From NCBI RefSeq assembly GCF_028640845.1, contig NC_080540.1, positions 235,033,794 to 235,097,793 on the forward strand: 64,000 nucleotides of DNA. Reading direction: 5' to 3'. Each line of letters opens with the position of its first letter. Positions within the stretch are counted from its first letter, which is position 1. The translations under genes were made by a program, and so were the position numbers. Positions 23,700 to 34,761 of the stretch are shown here, piece by piece. This stretch comes from Ahaetulla prasina (Eukaryota; Chordata; Lepidosauria; Squamata; Colubridae). A model generated the notes under the pieces. It was not told the origin of the DNA, searched no databases, and saw only the letters and a program-made list of their open reading frames with translations.

Positions 23700-23932
23700 T
23701 ATGTCTTTGAGTCAGTATTGATTCCTGGTGACTGCCAAGACAAGTCCCTGCAATGTATTTATTTTTTTTGCGAGGTTTCAGAAATAGTTTGTCATTGCCC
23801 TCTTCCTAGAGCTGAGAGTGAGTGTCTGACGCAATGCCACCCAGTTGGCCTTATGCCTAAAATAGAACTAGAACTCACAGTCTCCCAGTTTCTGGCCTGT
23901 TGCCTTATCCATTACACCAAACCAGCAGTCTA
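23700..23932 (-). mobile_element. tRNA-derived SINE (MIR/CORE-like), reverse orientation
   Basis: On the minus strand it begins GGTTTGGTGTAATGGATAAG, an A-box-like start. A B-box-like GTTCTAGTTC follows, then a core with GGGTGGCATTG and ending GGAATCAATACTGACTCAAA. A second, shorter copy is at 57418-57590. Family assignment is approximate. Confidence 0.65.
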
Positions 23933-23951
23933 GAAATTCAAAAGAGATGTC

Positions 23952-24120
23952 CCCAAGGTGCCTTTTCAAGAGGCAACTGGACTTCCTTGTTTTTCTTTGA
24001 AGACATTTAGCTTTTTGGATGAGAAGCTAAATGTCTTCAAAGAAAAACCAGAAAGTCCAGTTGCCTCTTGAAAAAGCACCTTTGGGATAACCACAACCTG
24101 GATGACTGAGAACCTCTGTA
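23952..24120 (+). mobile_element. Foldback repeat, Penelope-like tail (family 2)
   Basis: Arms of roughly 60 bp (23953-24011 and 24023-24085) are close inverted repeats with a loop of about ten bases around TTTTTGGATGAG. The right arm continues into AACCTGGATGACTGAGAACC. The loop plus AGAAGCTAAATGTCTTC resembles the GAUGAG..GAAAC-GUC arrangement of hammerhead motifs but with several changes. Such snap-back tails are like those at 22942 and 24429-28703. Confidence 0.55.
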
Positions 24121-24428
24121 GAAATTCAAAAGAAGTGCCTGTATTGAATTGATAATATATATTCAGTAAAATACCAATACAAATTTTCTTTGTATGCTGC
24201 TTAGCAAATTTGTATTTATGAATGTGCAGTGATCAGATCCTGGACTCTCCTCTGTTTAATTTTCTGTGTGTAAACACTGATTTTTGCATGTATAATCCAA
24301 AGCGATACATTTAGAGTTTATTCCTGATGTAAACTAATTACTGACTAGATAACTGCTGATCTTACAGCTTGTAAAGAAAATCAAGTGATTGGAGGAGCTG
24401 AATTCATTCAATCTTGGAATATATATAT

Positions 24429-24483
24429 GTCGCCAAGACACTTCCAATTTTACGCGGGAGAAAACCCAAATAACCAAAGACCT
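24429..24483 (+). mobile_element. Penelope-like element (family 1) terminal fragment
   Basis: This plus-strand piece, GTCGCCAAGACACTTCC and following, is the last 55 bp of the family-1 element, ending at AACCAAAGACCTA. It faces the reverse copy beginning at 24525 across a (CA)n(TA)n tract, so the two are tail to tail. Confidence 0.85.

Positions 24484-24525
<42 letters not shown>
24484..24525. repeat. (CA)n(TA)n microsatellite between two Penelope tails
   Basis: About 14 CA units then 8 TA units, lying exactly between inverted copies of the same element end. Confidence 0.95.
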
Positions 24526-25350
24526 TTGTTTTCTGAGGTTTTCGCGGGTGTTTGTATATAGGTCTTTGGTTATTCAGGTTTTCTCCCACATAAAATTGGA
24601 AGTGTCTTGGTGACGTTTCGATGAAGTCTCATTCGTCATCTTCAGGCTTCAGCTTCGTGCTTCTGGGAGCAATGTGTGATCGCAGCTGTTTCTTCTTTTA
24701 ACTGCTAGTGGGGGTTTGAACTGATTGGGTGGGAGCTTGGCTGTGCTCTGATTGGATGCACGGGGTTTGTGCTCGATTGGCTGGGGGTGTGTCCTGTTTG
24801 GGTGGGGGCTTGGTTGTGCTCAGATTAGTCTGAGTTGCAGGGGGATTTGAGCTGGTGAGCTGCATTGCTGTTGTTTGGCTTCGTGGTCATGGTTGTGCTA
24901 ATCTTCATAGTGGGTGTCAGTCTGCTGCATGTATGGATTGGAGGGGTTTGAAGTGACTAATGTTACAGCTGCGGTCTGGCTTCTGGTCCTTGGTCATGCT
25001 TCATGATCAGTGTGGGTTTGGGTCTGCTTTCTGGGTAGATGTGTGGTGGTGACATCCTGTGTGGACCTTGTGAGTGTGGGTCTGGTGTCATTCCTCATGT
25101 TAGGGACTCGTTTGTCAATAAGGGCGGGTTTCCAAATGGCTGGTAGGCGGGGGGTATCATCTCGTTTGTTCATGCTGTGTGGGTGTTTTTCTATCTCTAT
25201 GGCTTCTCTGATTATTCTGTTGCTAAAGTGTTCAGTGTTGGCGATAGTTCTGGTCTTTTTAAAGTCAATATCATGTCCTGTGGCTTTAAGGTGTTGGACC
25301 AGGGAAGAAGTTGGTTCCTCTTTTTTGACTGAGTTCTTGTGTTCTTCAAT
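24525..25350 (-). mobile_element. Penelope-like element (family 1), 5'-truncated, minus strand
   Basis: From the tail at 24525 the minus strand gives the element end, the hammerhead-like segment at 24612-24637, a region rich in Pro, Thr and Gln codons, then the C-terminal part of the endonuclease domain. The minus frame to 24994 encodes IEEHKNSVKKEEPTSSLVQH, GHDIDFKKTRTIA and REAIEIEKHPHSMNKRDD, which match the latter half of GIY-YIG domains of Penelope elements. The catalytic YIGQT part is not on this strand: the copy stops and switches strand at about 25350. Confidence 0.9.
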
Positions 25351-25352
25351 GC

Positions 25353-25401
25353 ATACATTACACATACATCGGACAAACCAACAGAAGAATAAGTGCATGC
25401 A
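25353..25401 (+). mobile_element. Short plus-strand Penelope snippet at a head-to-head junction
   Basis: CACATACATCGGACAAACCA and the following 25 bases encode YIGQTNRRIS on the plus strand, the catalytic start of the GIY-YIG domain. It abuts the minus copy whose own sequence stops at the adjacent codons, giving a junction where the same element changes strand. Confidence 0.8.
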
Positions 25402-25639
25402 ACCACTCATGCATTAATCATGAAATCTCAAGAACCATAAAGCCTACAAACTCAAAATTTGCCATGTATGTTCCTCTTGTCTATAAGGTGCTCACTAAGA
25501 AAGGATTTTTCGAAAGGACCGTCAGAGCATTAGTATTTCTTATATTGTTATAACATGCTCCGATGCTAATTAGTTACACGTTCTACTCCCCCTCCCAACT
25601 TGAAAATAACTTGATGGGATAGCATAGGACAGGCTTCTT

Positions 25640-26225
25640 TTGGGCAAGCAAGAAGGGGCTATAAAGCCTGAGGGAGAGAAGGGAGAGGATCTATGGGGCA
25701 AACCTGAGGAAGAGAAAGGGAGAGGAGAGGCTTCTGTGGGGCAAGCCTCATTGAGAGAAGGGGCTAAAAAGCCTGAGGGAGAGAAGGGGATAGAATAGGA
25801 GATGTTTTTATGGGGCCAGCCTGAGGAAGAGAAGGGGAGATGAGCAGGTCTATGGGGCCAAGCCTGAAGAAGAGAAGGGGAGAGGAGAGGGTCTATGGGG
25901 CCAGCCTGAAGGAGAGAAGGGGAGAGGAGAGGGTCTATGGGGCTAGCCTGAGGGAGAGAAGGGGAGAGGAGAGTATCTATGGGGCCAGCCTGAGGGAGAG
26001 AAGGGGAGAGGAAAGGGTCTATGGGGCTAGCCTGAGGAAGAGAAGGGGAGAGGAAAGGATCTATGAGGCCAGCCTTAGGGAGAGAAGGGGAGAGGAGAGG
26101 GTCTATGGGGCCACCCCGAGGGAGAGAAGGGGAGAGGCTTCTGTGGGGCTAGCCTGAGGGAGAGAAGGGGAGAGGAGAGGGTCTATGGGGCCATCCTGAG
26201 GGAGAGACAGGGAGAGGAGAGGCTG
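25640..26225. repeat. Purine-rich minisatellite, 42-bp unit
   Basis: About 12 imperfect units of roughly 42 bp, each with GGGAGAGAAGGGGAGAGG followed by TCTATGGGGCCAGCCTGA. Units become most regular between 25860 and 26160. Because 42 is a multiple of three, an open frame with a 14-residue repeat runs through it; this is not taken as a gene. The strand is strongly purine-biased. Confidence 0.9.
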
Positions 26226-26295
26226 ATCGTAACTGCTCATTAATTTTCAAATTCTAAGTGTTGATTTATCAAGCCCAATCAATAGTTTTATAGCG

Positions 26296-26304
26296 GAGCA
26301 CAGA

Positions 26305-26335
<31 letters not shown>

Positions 26336-26402
26336 AGATATAGATATAGATATAGATATAGATATAGATATAGATATAGATATAGATATAGATATAGATA
26401 TA
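26296..26402. repeat. (TATAGA)n microsatellite at a Penelope end
   Basis: About 17 hexamers, preceded by a few TA units, directly next to the tail of the minus-strand Penelope copy. Confidence 0.95.
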
Positions 26403-27429
26403 TTTGTTTTCTGAGGTTTTCGCGGGTGTTTGTATGTAGGTCTTTGGTTATTCGGGTTTCCTCCCGCGTAAAATTGGAAGTGTCTTGGCGACGTTTCGAT
26501 GAAGTCTCATTCGTCATCTTCAGGCTTCAGTGCTTCTGAGAGCAATGTGATCGCAGTTGTTCCTTCCTTTTAACTGCTGGTGGAGGTTTGAATTGATTGG
26601 GTGGGAGCTTGGCTGTGCTCTGATTGGATGGGGTTTTTTTGTGCTCTGATTGGCTGGGGGTGTGTCCTGTGTTGGTGGGGGCTTGCTTGTGCTCAGTTTA
26701 GTCTGTGTTGCAGGATTTGAGCTGGTGAGCTGCATAGCTGTTGTTTGGCTTTGTGGTCGTGCTACATCTTCATAGTGGGTGTCAGTCTGCTGCATGTATG
26801 GATTGGAGGGTTTGAAATGGCTAATGTTGCAGCTGCAGTCTGGCTTCTGGTCCTGGTCGTGCTTCATGATCAGTGTGGGTTTGGGTCTGCTTTCTGGGTG
26901 GATGTGCGGTGGTGACATCCTGTGGACCTCGTGAGTGTGGGTCTGGTGTCATTCCTCGTGTTAGGGACTCGTTTGTCAATAGGCGGGTTTCAAATGGCTG
27001 GTAGGCGGAGGTGTCATCTCGTTTGTTCATGCTGTGTGGGCGTTTTCTATCTCAATGGCTTCTCTGATTATTCTGTTGTTAAAGTGTTCAGTTTTGGCGA
27101 TAGTTCTGGTCTTTTAAAGTCAATATCATGTCCTGTGACTTTAAAGTGTTGGACCAGGGAAGTTTCCTCTTTTTGAATGAGTTCTTGTGTTCTTCAACGT
27201 GCACTTATTCTTCTATTGGTTTGTCCAATGTATGTGGGGGCGGTGCATGGGATTTCATATACTCCTTGATTTTCTAACTCAATTTTGTGTTTGGGGTTTC
27301 TTAGGATGGTGGATATTTTTCTGTTTGTGCAGAATGCTGTCTTGATGTTGTGTTTGTGGAGGATCTTGCTGATTCTGTTTGTGGTGCCTTTTATATATGG
27401 GAGGAGGGCTGTGCCGTTTTCTTGTTCCA
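26403..27429 (-). mobile_element. Penelope-like element (family 1), minus-strand arm of an inverted pair
   Basis: The 1-kb minus-strand copy runs from its tail at 26403 to 27429, where it meets a plus-strand copy head to head. The 5' part of the copy (27194-27430) encodes GTALLPYIKGTTNRISKILH, then GVYEIPCTAPTYIGQTNRRI. That is the linker into the GIY-YIG domain with catalytic Y and YIGQT; one Cys codon seen in the plus copy is lost here. Frameshifts break the remainder. The hammerhead-like segment is at 26490-26515. Confidence 0.92.
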
Positions 27430-27437
27430 CAAACCGC

Positions 27438-28600
27438 TATCTGCACGCACTCTCACACCACCACCCAGCACAGATCAACTCCGTAGCCAAGACACTCATC
27501 TCCAGAACAAAATGCTTAGCTGATGAACAACACCTAAAACCCGAACTAGACACTCTCACTAACGTACTAACATCCAATGGATTCCAAACAAATAAGATTA
27601 CCAAGCTAATCCAAAAAGAACCCCCCACTAAAATTCAAGACAGAGAACAAGAAAACGGCACAGCCCTCCTCCCATATATAAAAGGCACCACAGACAGAAT
27701 CAGCAAGATCCTCCACAAACACAAATCAAGACAGCATTCTGCACAAACAGAAAAATATCCACCATCCTAAGAAACCCCAAAGACAAAATTGAGTTAGAAA
27801 ATCAAGGAGTATATGAAATCCCATGCACCGCCTGCCCCACCACATACATTGGACAAACCAACAGAAGAATAAGTGCACGCATTGAAGAACACAAGAACTC
27901 ATTCAAAAAAGAGGAACCAACTTCTTCCCTGGTCCAACACTTTAAAGTCACAGGACATGATATTGACTTTAAAAAGACCAGAACTATCGCCAAAACTGAA
28001 CACTTTAACAACAGAATAATCAGAGAAGCCATTGAGATAGAAAAACGCCCACACAGCATGAACAAACGAGATGACACCTCCCGCCTACCAGCCATTTGGA
28101 AACCCGCCCTTATTGACAAACGAGTCCCTAACACGAGGAATGACACCAGACCCACACTCACGAGGTCCACACAGGATGTCACCACCGCACATCCACCCAG
28201 AAAGCAGACCCAAACCCACACTGATCATGAAGCACGACCAAGGACCAGAAGCCAGACCGCAGCTGCAACATTAGCCATTTCAAACCCCTCCAATCCATAC
28301 ATGCAGCAGACTGACACCCACTATGAAGATGTAGCACGACCACAAAGCCAAACAACAGCTATGCAGCTCACCAGCTCAAATCCCCCTGCAACACAGACTA
28401 GACTGAGCACAAGCAAGCCCCCACCAACACAGGACACACCCCCAGCCAATCAGAGCACAAAACCCCCTCCATCCAATCAGAGCACAGCCAAGCTCCCACC
28501 CAATCAGTTCAAACCCCCACTAGCAGTTAAAAGGAAGAAACAGCTGCGATCACACATTGCTCCCAGAAGCACGAAGCTGAAGCCTGAAGATGACGAATGA
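27438..28600 (+). pseudogene. Penelope ORF 3' half: RT thumb/linker and GIY-YIG endonuclease
   Basis: Residues from 27438 to about 27770 form the region after the reverse transcriptase palm. One frameshift near 27730-27780 is needed to reach the endonuclease. That part reads GVYEIPCTACPTTYIGQTNR, with the Cys pair before Y-I-G typical of Penelope GIY-YIG domains. ARIEEHKNSFKKEE, TGHDIDF and REAIEIEKRPHSMNKRDD follow. The last 130 codons are low-complexity, rich in Pro, Thr, Gln and Ser, ending KPEDDE and a TGA at 28598-28600. In active elements the protein copies the element RNA and nicks target DNA. Confidence 0.88.
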
Positions 28601-28617
28601 GACTTCGTCGAAACGTC
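28592..28617 (+). ncRNA. Hammerhead-like motif overlapping the Penelope stop codon
   Basis: GACGAATGAGACTTC then GTCGAAACGTC contains A-U-G-A-G, a three-pair stem (GAC/GTC) with a TTC loop, then CGAAAC and GTC. The first two core positions differ from the hammerhead consensus CUGAUGA. Active cleavage is doubtful. The match position and context agree with known hammerhead motifs in Penelope terminal repeats. Confidence 0.4.
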
Positions 28618-28698
28618 GCCAAGACACTTCCAATTTTACGTGGGAGAAAATCTGAATAACCAAAGACCTACATACAAACACCCGTGAAAACCTCAGAA

Positions 28699-28807
<109 letters not shown>

Positions 28808-28938
28808 TTCCTCCTGAAAGCAAGCCGAACTAAAGAAATTGTCTGCAGTACTTCATTTATTCATTAGTTCAATTTATTAGTACTCTGTTCGTGCTATAAA
28901 ACTTTTTGCTTAGTTTCATACTGTGGAGACGATGTAAT

Positions 28939-28985
28939 TTAATCTCTCTCTCTCTCTCCCTCCCTCTTTCTCTCTCTCTCTCTCA
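28939..28985. repeat. (CT)n microsatellite
   Basis: CT units with a few CCCT interruptions. Confidence 0.9.
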
Positions 28986-29363
28986 TCATTCTTTGAAGCT
29001 AAACTTGGCCATTGATTGTGCAGAGATGGATTTTTCCATTAAGGGTGACTTGTGTCTTCCTCCCCATTAAAGTACCATTTTTATTCCCAGTATTTTTCAG
29101 TTGATGGATGATGAGAGAAAAACATTTGTTTGGCTGTTAAATATATTGTCTTTTGCTTAATGTGGAGGACAGCCATGTCTTTCCCACTAAAATTAAATAT
29201 TGAGGGTATACTCTGGGTCCCCAACTGTCTACTCTGGATGTGAATGGCAATGTGTTCTCCTAGAGACCCTAGGTCAGCTGAAAAAGCTGACAAGGGTCAT
29301 TTCTCTGAGTTATACAAACTAGGATATACTGAAAGTGTGTAAATTGCAATCTGTCAAGTACAA

Positions 29364-29601
29364 GAGCCGTAGTGGCGCACTGGTTAGAATGCAGTACTGC
29401 AGGCTAGTTCTGCTGACTCCTGGCTGCCAGAAGTTTGGCAGTTCAAATTTCACCGGCTCAAGGTTGACTCAGTCTTCCATCTTTCCGAGGTTGGTAAAAT
29501 GAGGACCCAGATTGTTGGGGGCAATATGCTGACTCTGTAAACAGCTTAGAGAGGGCTTTAAAGCACTGTGAAGTGGTATATAAGTCTAAGTGCAATTGCT
29601 A
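29364..29601 (+). mobile_element. tRNA-derived SINE (second family)
   Basis: It starts GAGCCGTAGTGGCGCACTGG with A-box-like sequence, has a B-box-like CAGTTCAAATTTCACC, a core with GGTTGACTCAGTCTTCC, and ends CGCTTAGAGAGGGC-type sequence then GGTATATAAGTCTAAGTGC. The 3' end resembles L2 tails in its GCGGTATATAAG motif. Other copies: 32966-33208 (minus) and 58601-58838 (plus). Confidence 0.82.
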
Positions 29602-29715
29602 CATGATAGTTGACCTAAGGAGAAAAAAATTAACCAGCTTTCACATTTTTAATTAAACTTTATCTCTAAAAGGCCTAATTCACTACTACTGAAATATTAG
29701 CCAGGCTTATTCACA

Positions 29716-30042
29716 GGGTAAAGGTACAGTGGCTAAGTGGCTTAAAAGACACCGGAGAAGATCTATACTCTGGATGCTTGAGTCCTACCACTGTGTGATG
29801 GAGTGAAGTCCTGTCACTTGCCTCAGCTCCTGCCAACCTAGCAGTTCAAAAGCATGTAAACACAAGTAGATAAATAGGTACCATTTCATTGGGAAGTTAA
29901 CAGTGTTCTGTGTTTCACCATACGCTTTGTGCTGCAGCATGATGTCATGCTAGCCACATGACCATGGAGGCGCCTTCGGAAAGCAGTGACTAAATGGCAT
30001 AAAGAAACAGAGATGAACACTGCCCCCTAAAGTCAGCTATGA
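29716..30042 (+). mobile_element. Diverged Sauria-type SINE
   Basis: The body aligns by eye with the copies at 242 and 37289: CAGCTCCTGCCAACCTAGC, then TAGCCACATGACCATGGAGG, then ACTGCCCCCTAAAGTC. The B box is mutated and the ACCTTT end is lost, so this is an old copy. Confidence 0.75.
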
Positions 30043-30489
30043 CTAGCTGAATAAAACCCACAGAGAATCTTTATTCAAAGTGTTCTGTTTCTTTCTATTA
30101 GTGGAAATGTGCTACCAAACATGAAATAAATTTTGACCGTTACAAATGGAGATCTGCTTCTTTATGGAGAAAATAGGTGGAGAAAAATCTATTTCATATA
30201 TGTTGGACCACCCTTAGTAGGCCCTGCACATCAAGATTGTTTTTGACTATTTTGGTCAAACTATAGGAGCTGACATCACCGTGTCATTTTGACTAGCTCA
30301 TTTAAAACTGGAGCGCATCACTGAATAATTTAAATTGCTATAGTAACATACTTAGCTTTCTTAATGCATTCAGTTCACACTTTGCTCTTGATTGAACTGG
30401 CTATTGGTTTGTATCCTTCAAAGGAGCTCATTTTCTGATGCATAAAATATGACAAACAAAAAGACAATGTAAGCCTTGTGCAGGAGAAA

Positions 30490-30552
30490 AGGAGAGAGAG
30501 AGAGAGAGAGGGAGGGAGGAAGGGAGGGAGGGAGGGAGGAAGAGAGAGAAGT
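30490..30552. repeat. (GA)n/(GGGA)n purine tract
   Basis: GAGA units pass into GGGAGGAA units. The tract is pure purine on the plus strand. Confidence 0.9.
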
Positions 30553-32281
30553 GTTCTTTTCTAAATGCTTGTGCTCTTCTGAAAAAAGAGGTACATCCTT
30601 TGTTAAGCACATTGTTAGAATAACAAATGCAACCTTTAAAAGAAAGAATCCATTACAAAATGCATTTCTGAGCAGCTGCATCTATTCTTTCTTGAACACA
30701 CAGATTTGGGTCATTGCCATTGTACATCTTCATCCTCATCCTCACCCCAAGGTGACTTCATTCCCAACGGTTGTTCCCTGGAGATATATTCCTGATATTT
30801 CCCTATAGCCTTTTGCTGAGCTAGTCAAAGTATATAGTCTACCATCTATCACTTTGGCAACCTTAAAAAAAAAGCTGTGTATCATATGGGCCTGCAAGAA
30901 TTAATCACTGCTTAACAGTATGTGCTCCATTCTTATGAAGTCATTTAGGTTATCTGCATGCAACATTGTGAGGACAGAATGTAGGGAAGTAATGAACCAT
31001 GGCCTAACACTACACTTGATCTAAACCATTAATATTTATGACTTTATTATTATATTTTAATATTAATATGGAGAAGGATGTGAATGTGTGTACGTACACA
31101 GGCACGTACTCCTGCAAAAATAGTTCTAATAAAAGCAATCTTGGGGGAAAGATGCTGCCAAAATTTATTGCCAGAATTCATTGCAATAGGCAATGAGTCT
31201 TATAAATTACTGGGGGTGGGTGGGGGAATATGGGAAAGATTTTTCAACAACTATTGAGTCTCAGCCTTTTTGAACTTTGGAAGTTTCAGCTATTCTGCAA
31301 GATCTAGTACTTTCAGCAAAATGATGGTTTGCAATGCTCCTTTGTACGTGCATGTAAAGGAGAAGCATATGCCATTACATCTTAAATGAGACAGCACTGT
31401 CCTTGAGACTGGGTTGTACATTTTAAGCATCTGTAGCAGATAAAAAGGTTTCTGCCCTCTGAGTTATGTTTTGTTCCTCCAAAAATTCAATTGTTTTCTT
31501 TTTTTAAAAAATCTGAGAGCAGCCCAGTTTTTCCAGTTTATTTTCCCCAAAATTGGGAAATATATTTTGAAACTTAAGGTGATTTTTATACTTTTTAAAC
31601 CCCAATATTAACTTTATGTGATGGCAACATAGAGCATGATCATTAGAGGAGGAGTTCTTGAGTCCAAGGAGGACAGGAAGGGGAGAAAACTCAGAGTAAT
31701 TTTGCCTTCATTTAAAAGAAATTGATTGAGATGATGAATTACATTGGCAGCTTTCAGAATTTTGATCCATTATTTTACTAGCAATACAAAAAACCTTTCC
31801 AGAAATTCAAGCATTCTACTTTCTTGAACTGTCTGCTCAAGTAACTTGACATTAATCTTTAAAGCCTTATCAGGGATGTGTCTTGGAATTATGTTGCTTC
31901 AATGAAAAAGGAAGTCTTTATAATTAACTGAGGGATGAATTAGCATGAAAAGGCTCACTAAAGTTTTTGGAAGAATTCCACATTGTGTGGTGATTCATGA
32001 TGGGCTGAAGGGTTGAGAGGGGGGGGGAGGTTATTTCACAGTTTTTCTTCATTCTTTCCCTCTTCCCAGTAGCATCCTTGGAGGTCAATGGTCTGAAGTC
32101 CAAACACACACATAACAGTTTAAGGGAACCTGACCTGGTAAACTTCCTTGGGTTGACTCAGATGAAAAATGTCATGCTTGTAGAAATGTAGGATGCCTCA
32201 TAAATAAATACCCAAATCACTCCAAAGCCTCAACTTCAAGAAAAGATTCCTCCCTTCCCAAAATGTTCAGTAGGGGGTCAT
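30553..32281. other. AT-rich DNA, no feature recognised
   Basis: About 1.7 kb without recognisable repeats or coding sequence. A G-run of nine is at about 32020. Confidence 0.5.
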
Positions 32282-32289
32282 CAGACAAA

Positions 32290-32368
32290 GAATAGAATAG
32301 AATAGAATAGAATAGAATAGAATAGAATAGAATAGAATAGAATAGAATAGAATAGAATAGAATAGAAT
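32290..32368. repeat. (AATAG)n array at a LINE 3' end
   Basis: About 16 perfect AATAG units, the reverse complement of ATTCT units, abutting an inverted LINE 3' end on its right side. Confidence 0.96.
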
Positions 32369-32490
32369 TTTTATTGGCCAAGTGTGATTGGACACACAAG
32401 GAATTTATCTTGGTGCATATGCTCTCAGTGTACATATAAGAAAAGATACGTTCATCAAGGTACAACATTTACAACACAAATGATGGTCAA
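32366..32490 (-). mobile_element. LINE 3' end (CR1/Rex group), 125 bp
   Basis: Minus-strand fragment with the same terminal block as 13625-13899: ATTTTTATTGGCCAAGTGTG on the plus strand, then CTCAGTGTACATATAAGAAA. It is cut at CAAATGATGGTCA, where an A/G-rich tract of the next element begins. Confidence 0.85.
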
Positions 32491-32524
32491 AAGAAAAAGA
32501 AAAGAAAAGAAAAAGAAAAAGAAG

Positions 32525-32790
32525 AGGAACTTGTGTGGCTACTTGGCTTCTACAGATTACTTTGGCCATGTAATGCAAGGGAATTCACTGGAGAAAGCAA
32601 CTATGTTTGGAAGAGTTAGCAGTAAAAGGAAAACAGGCTGTCAAAGAACATGGAGGCTGGATACTGTCAAAGTCAGCACCAGCCAGAGCATAGAAAAAAG
32701 AAATAGTGGAAGATCAGAAGATGTGGAGAGACCTGGCTGATGGAATCATCAAGAGTTGGACACAACTGAATGGATAACATAATCATCACT
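32525..32790 (+). mobile_element. RTE/Bov-B LINE 3' end
   Basis: The plus strand encodes DYFGHVMQGNSLEKATMFG and SSKRKTGCQRTWRLD, matching the C-terminal block (Y-F-G-H-x-M-R-x-x-S-L-E-K) of Bov-B proteins. The end AGAGTTGGACACAACTGAAT is the Bov-B terminus. An A/G-rich tract precedes it. Confidence 0.8.
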
Positions 32791-32965
32791 GGAAAAGCCT
32801 TTTCAGGAAGAAAGAGTCAATGGCAGACTACTAAATCAGTCCAATTCCTTTAGCTGAGAAATGACCTGGGAATTCTTGTAAATATATTTGACTGCTTCCT
32901 TGCATGTTCCAATTGTCTTAGGCAAAGACTAGCTACAAAACTCATAATTCTGACATTTCCTAAAA

Positions 32966-33208
32966 GCAAGGAACTTAGCAATTAGACTTATATACCGCTT
33001 CACAATGCTTTCCAGCCCTCTCTAAGCGGTTTGCAGAGTCAGCATATTGCCCCCAACAATCTGGGTTCTCATTTTACCCACCTCGGAAGGATGGAAGGCT
33101 GAGTCAACTTTGAGCCTGGTGAGATTTTATCTGCCAAACTGCTGGCAGCTGGTGATCAGCAGAAGTAGCCTGCAGTACTGCACTCTAACCACTGCGCCAC
33201 CACAGTTC
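32966..33208 (-). mobile_element. tRNA-derived SINE (second family), reverse
   Basis: Reverse complement of the SINE at 29364: on the plus strand ACTTATATACCGCTTCAC at the left and CCACTGCGCCACCACAG at the right. It is nearly full length. Confidence 0.82.
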
Positions 33209-34761
33209 TTGTTTTATTTCCCTCTCAATAGTACCAACAACACTGATTGCAGACATCCTTCTTGCACCATTGCCTGAATCTCTTTCCTTGCTAGAAAGAC
33301 ATGCAGATTTTGGTACTGTTTGGGGATGAAGAAGAAGCTGCGAACTTTTCTCTGCATTGGACAAGTGGCCACTACTAAATTGCTAATGGAACCTCAGATC
33401 CCAGCTACACAGCAATAGTTCATGTCTACTCAAGAGTCAGCAGTTTTAAAGAAGTTTCTAAATGTCAGTTGTAAAAAAAGGAATTTCTTTGCACTTCATC
33501 TGCCACATCTGCACCATTTTTATAAAAAAAGAAAGATTTTTTTTTCTTTAAGGTCTGTTGAATTTGTACCTATTAGAGATCACTATCCACTGCCTCTTAT
33601 TTTGGATCTGTTTAGCATCTTCATAAGGCAAGATTTTCATTAAATTGGATTTGAGAAGAGCTTACAATTTAATTCAGATGAAGTAGAGCCATGAATATTT
33701 AACAGCTTTTGACACTCGTTATGGCAAGTTTGACTATACAATAATGCCTTTGATCTAGTTAATTACTCCGCAGTCATTTCCAGATTTGTGAACAAGATAA
33801 TTTCAGATATTCTGAGCAATATGTTGTAGTTTACCTAGATGACATCTCATTTTTTTCAGAGGTGCTTTCTCTGCATTTTACTCACATTAGATGTGTGTTA
33901 AAATACCTACACAAAAGTTCTATGCTAATTAGGAAGTGTGTGGTTGGTATTTTTGCCTTGGACCTTATGAATTGACTATCTAGAGAAGGGAGGCAGACAG
34001 AGTCAACAATGGTACAACCTATTCTCATATGGCCACCACCCAGAAATGTTAAAAATGTCTAACTTTTCGAGGTGGGCAGGATTGCAAACTCTTACAGTTC
34101 ATTCCTGGTTTTGCTGAGTACACAAGACCACTGACTCAGCTCCTGGGAAGAAGGTCTTAATTTAACTGACCTACTCTAAAACAAGTAGCCTTTCAGGCTT
34201 GTTTTTTTTTTTCCTCCAAGTCTCTGCTCTGCCATCCAGATCTTAGCCACTCATTTATTTTATAAATTGATGCCTCAAACTCTTTTTTGAACTCTATTCT
34301 TCAGGCTTCAAGGATAGAGGGAAGACTTATTGCCCTGCACATTTTATTCTAGACTCCCTTCCAGCTGAACAGAAATAAAGCGCTGTGAGCAATAAGAGTA
34401 CAATGTACAAAGAGTGCAATGAAGATATTTCTTAAGCAGAGAAGCCCACTCAATGCAAGTGTAGGAAGCTCACAAAAATTTGGAATACTCATAGAAGACT
34501 TGGGCCATCATTATATGTCTGATCGGTTAAGCACAATGTTTCTATTTAACTTCTATGTTCCTGTGTTTCTAGCTCACAAAAATTAATTGTCCGGTGCTCT
34601 GTCATGCAAACCTGCATATTTTTGTCTGTCCCCTCTTTCCACAATCTTCAACCCTTCCTTCAAAGAATGAAATAAATGAAAAGAAGAAATGTGAAGCATG
34701 TGAAAGCAGGAATTGGATCTGTTGGATTAGATTTGCTTGCAGTTTTTTTGTTTTTGTTTTT
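33209..34761. other. Unrecognised DNA
   Basis: No repeat or exon recognised. GC content is average and stops are frequent in all frames. Confidence 0.5.

Noticed and set aside
25840..26157. 105-residue open frame with a 14-residue repeat
   Set aside because: It is the 42-bp minisatellite read in one frame; unit length divisible by three keeps it open. No start context or protein character.
25640..26225. CRISPR-like array
   Set aside because: Units are directly tandem without unique spacers, and the genome is clearly eukaryotic.
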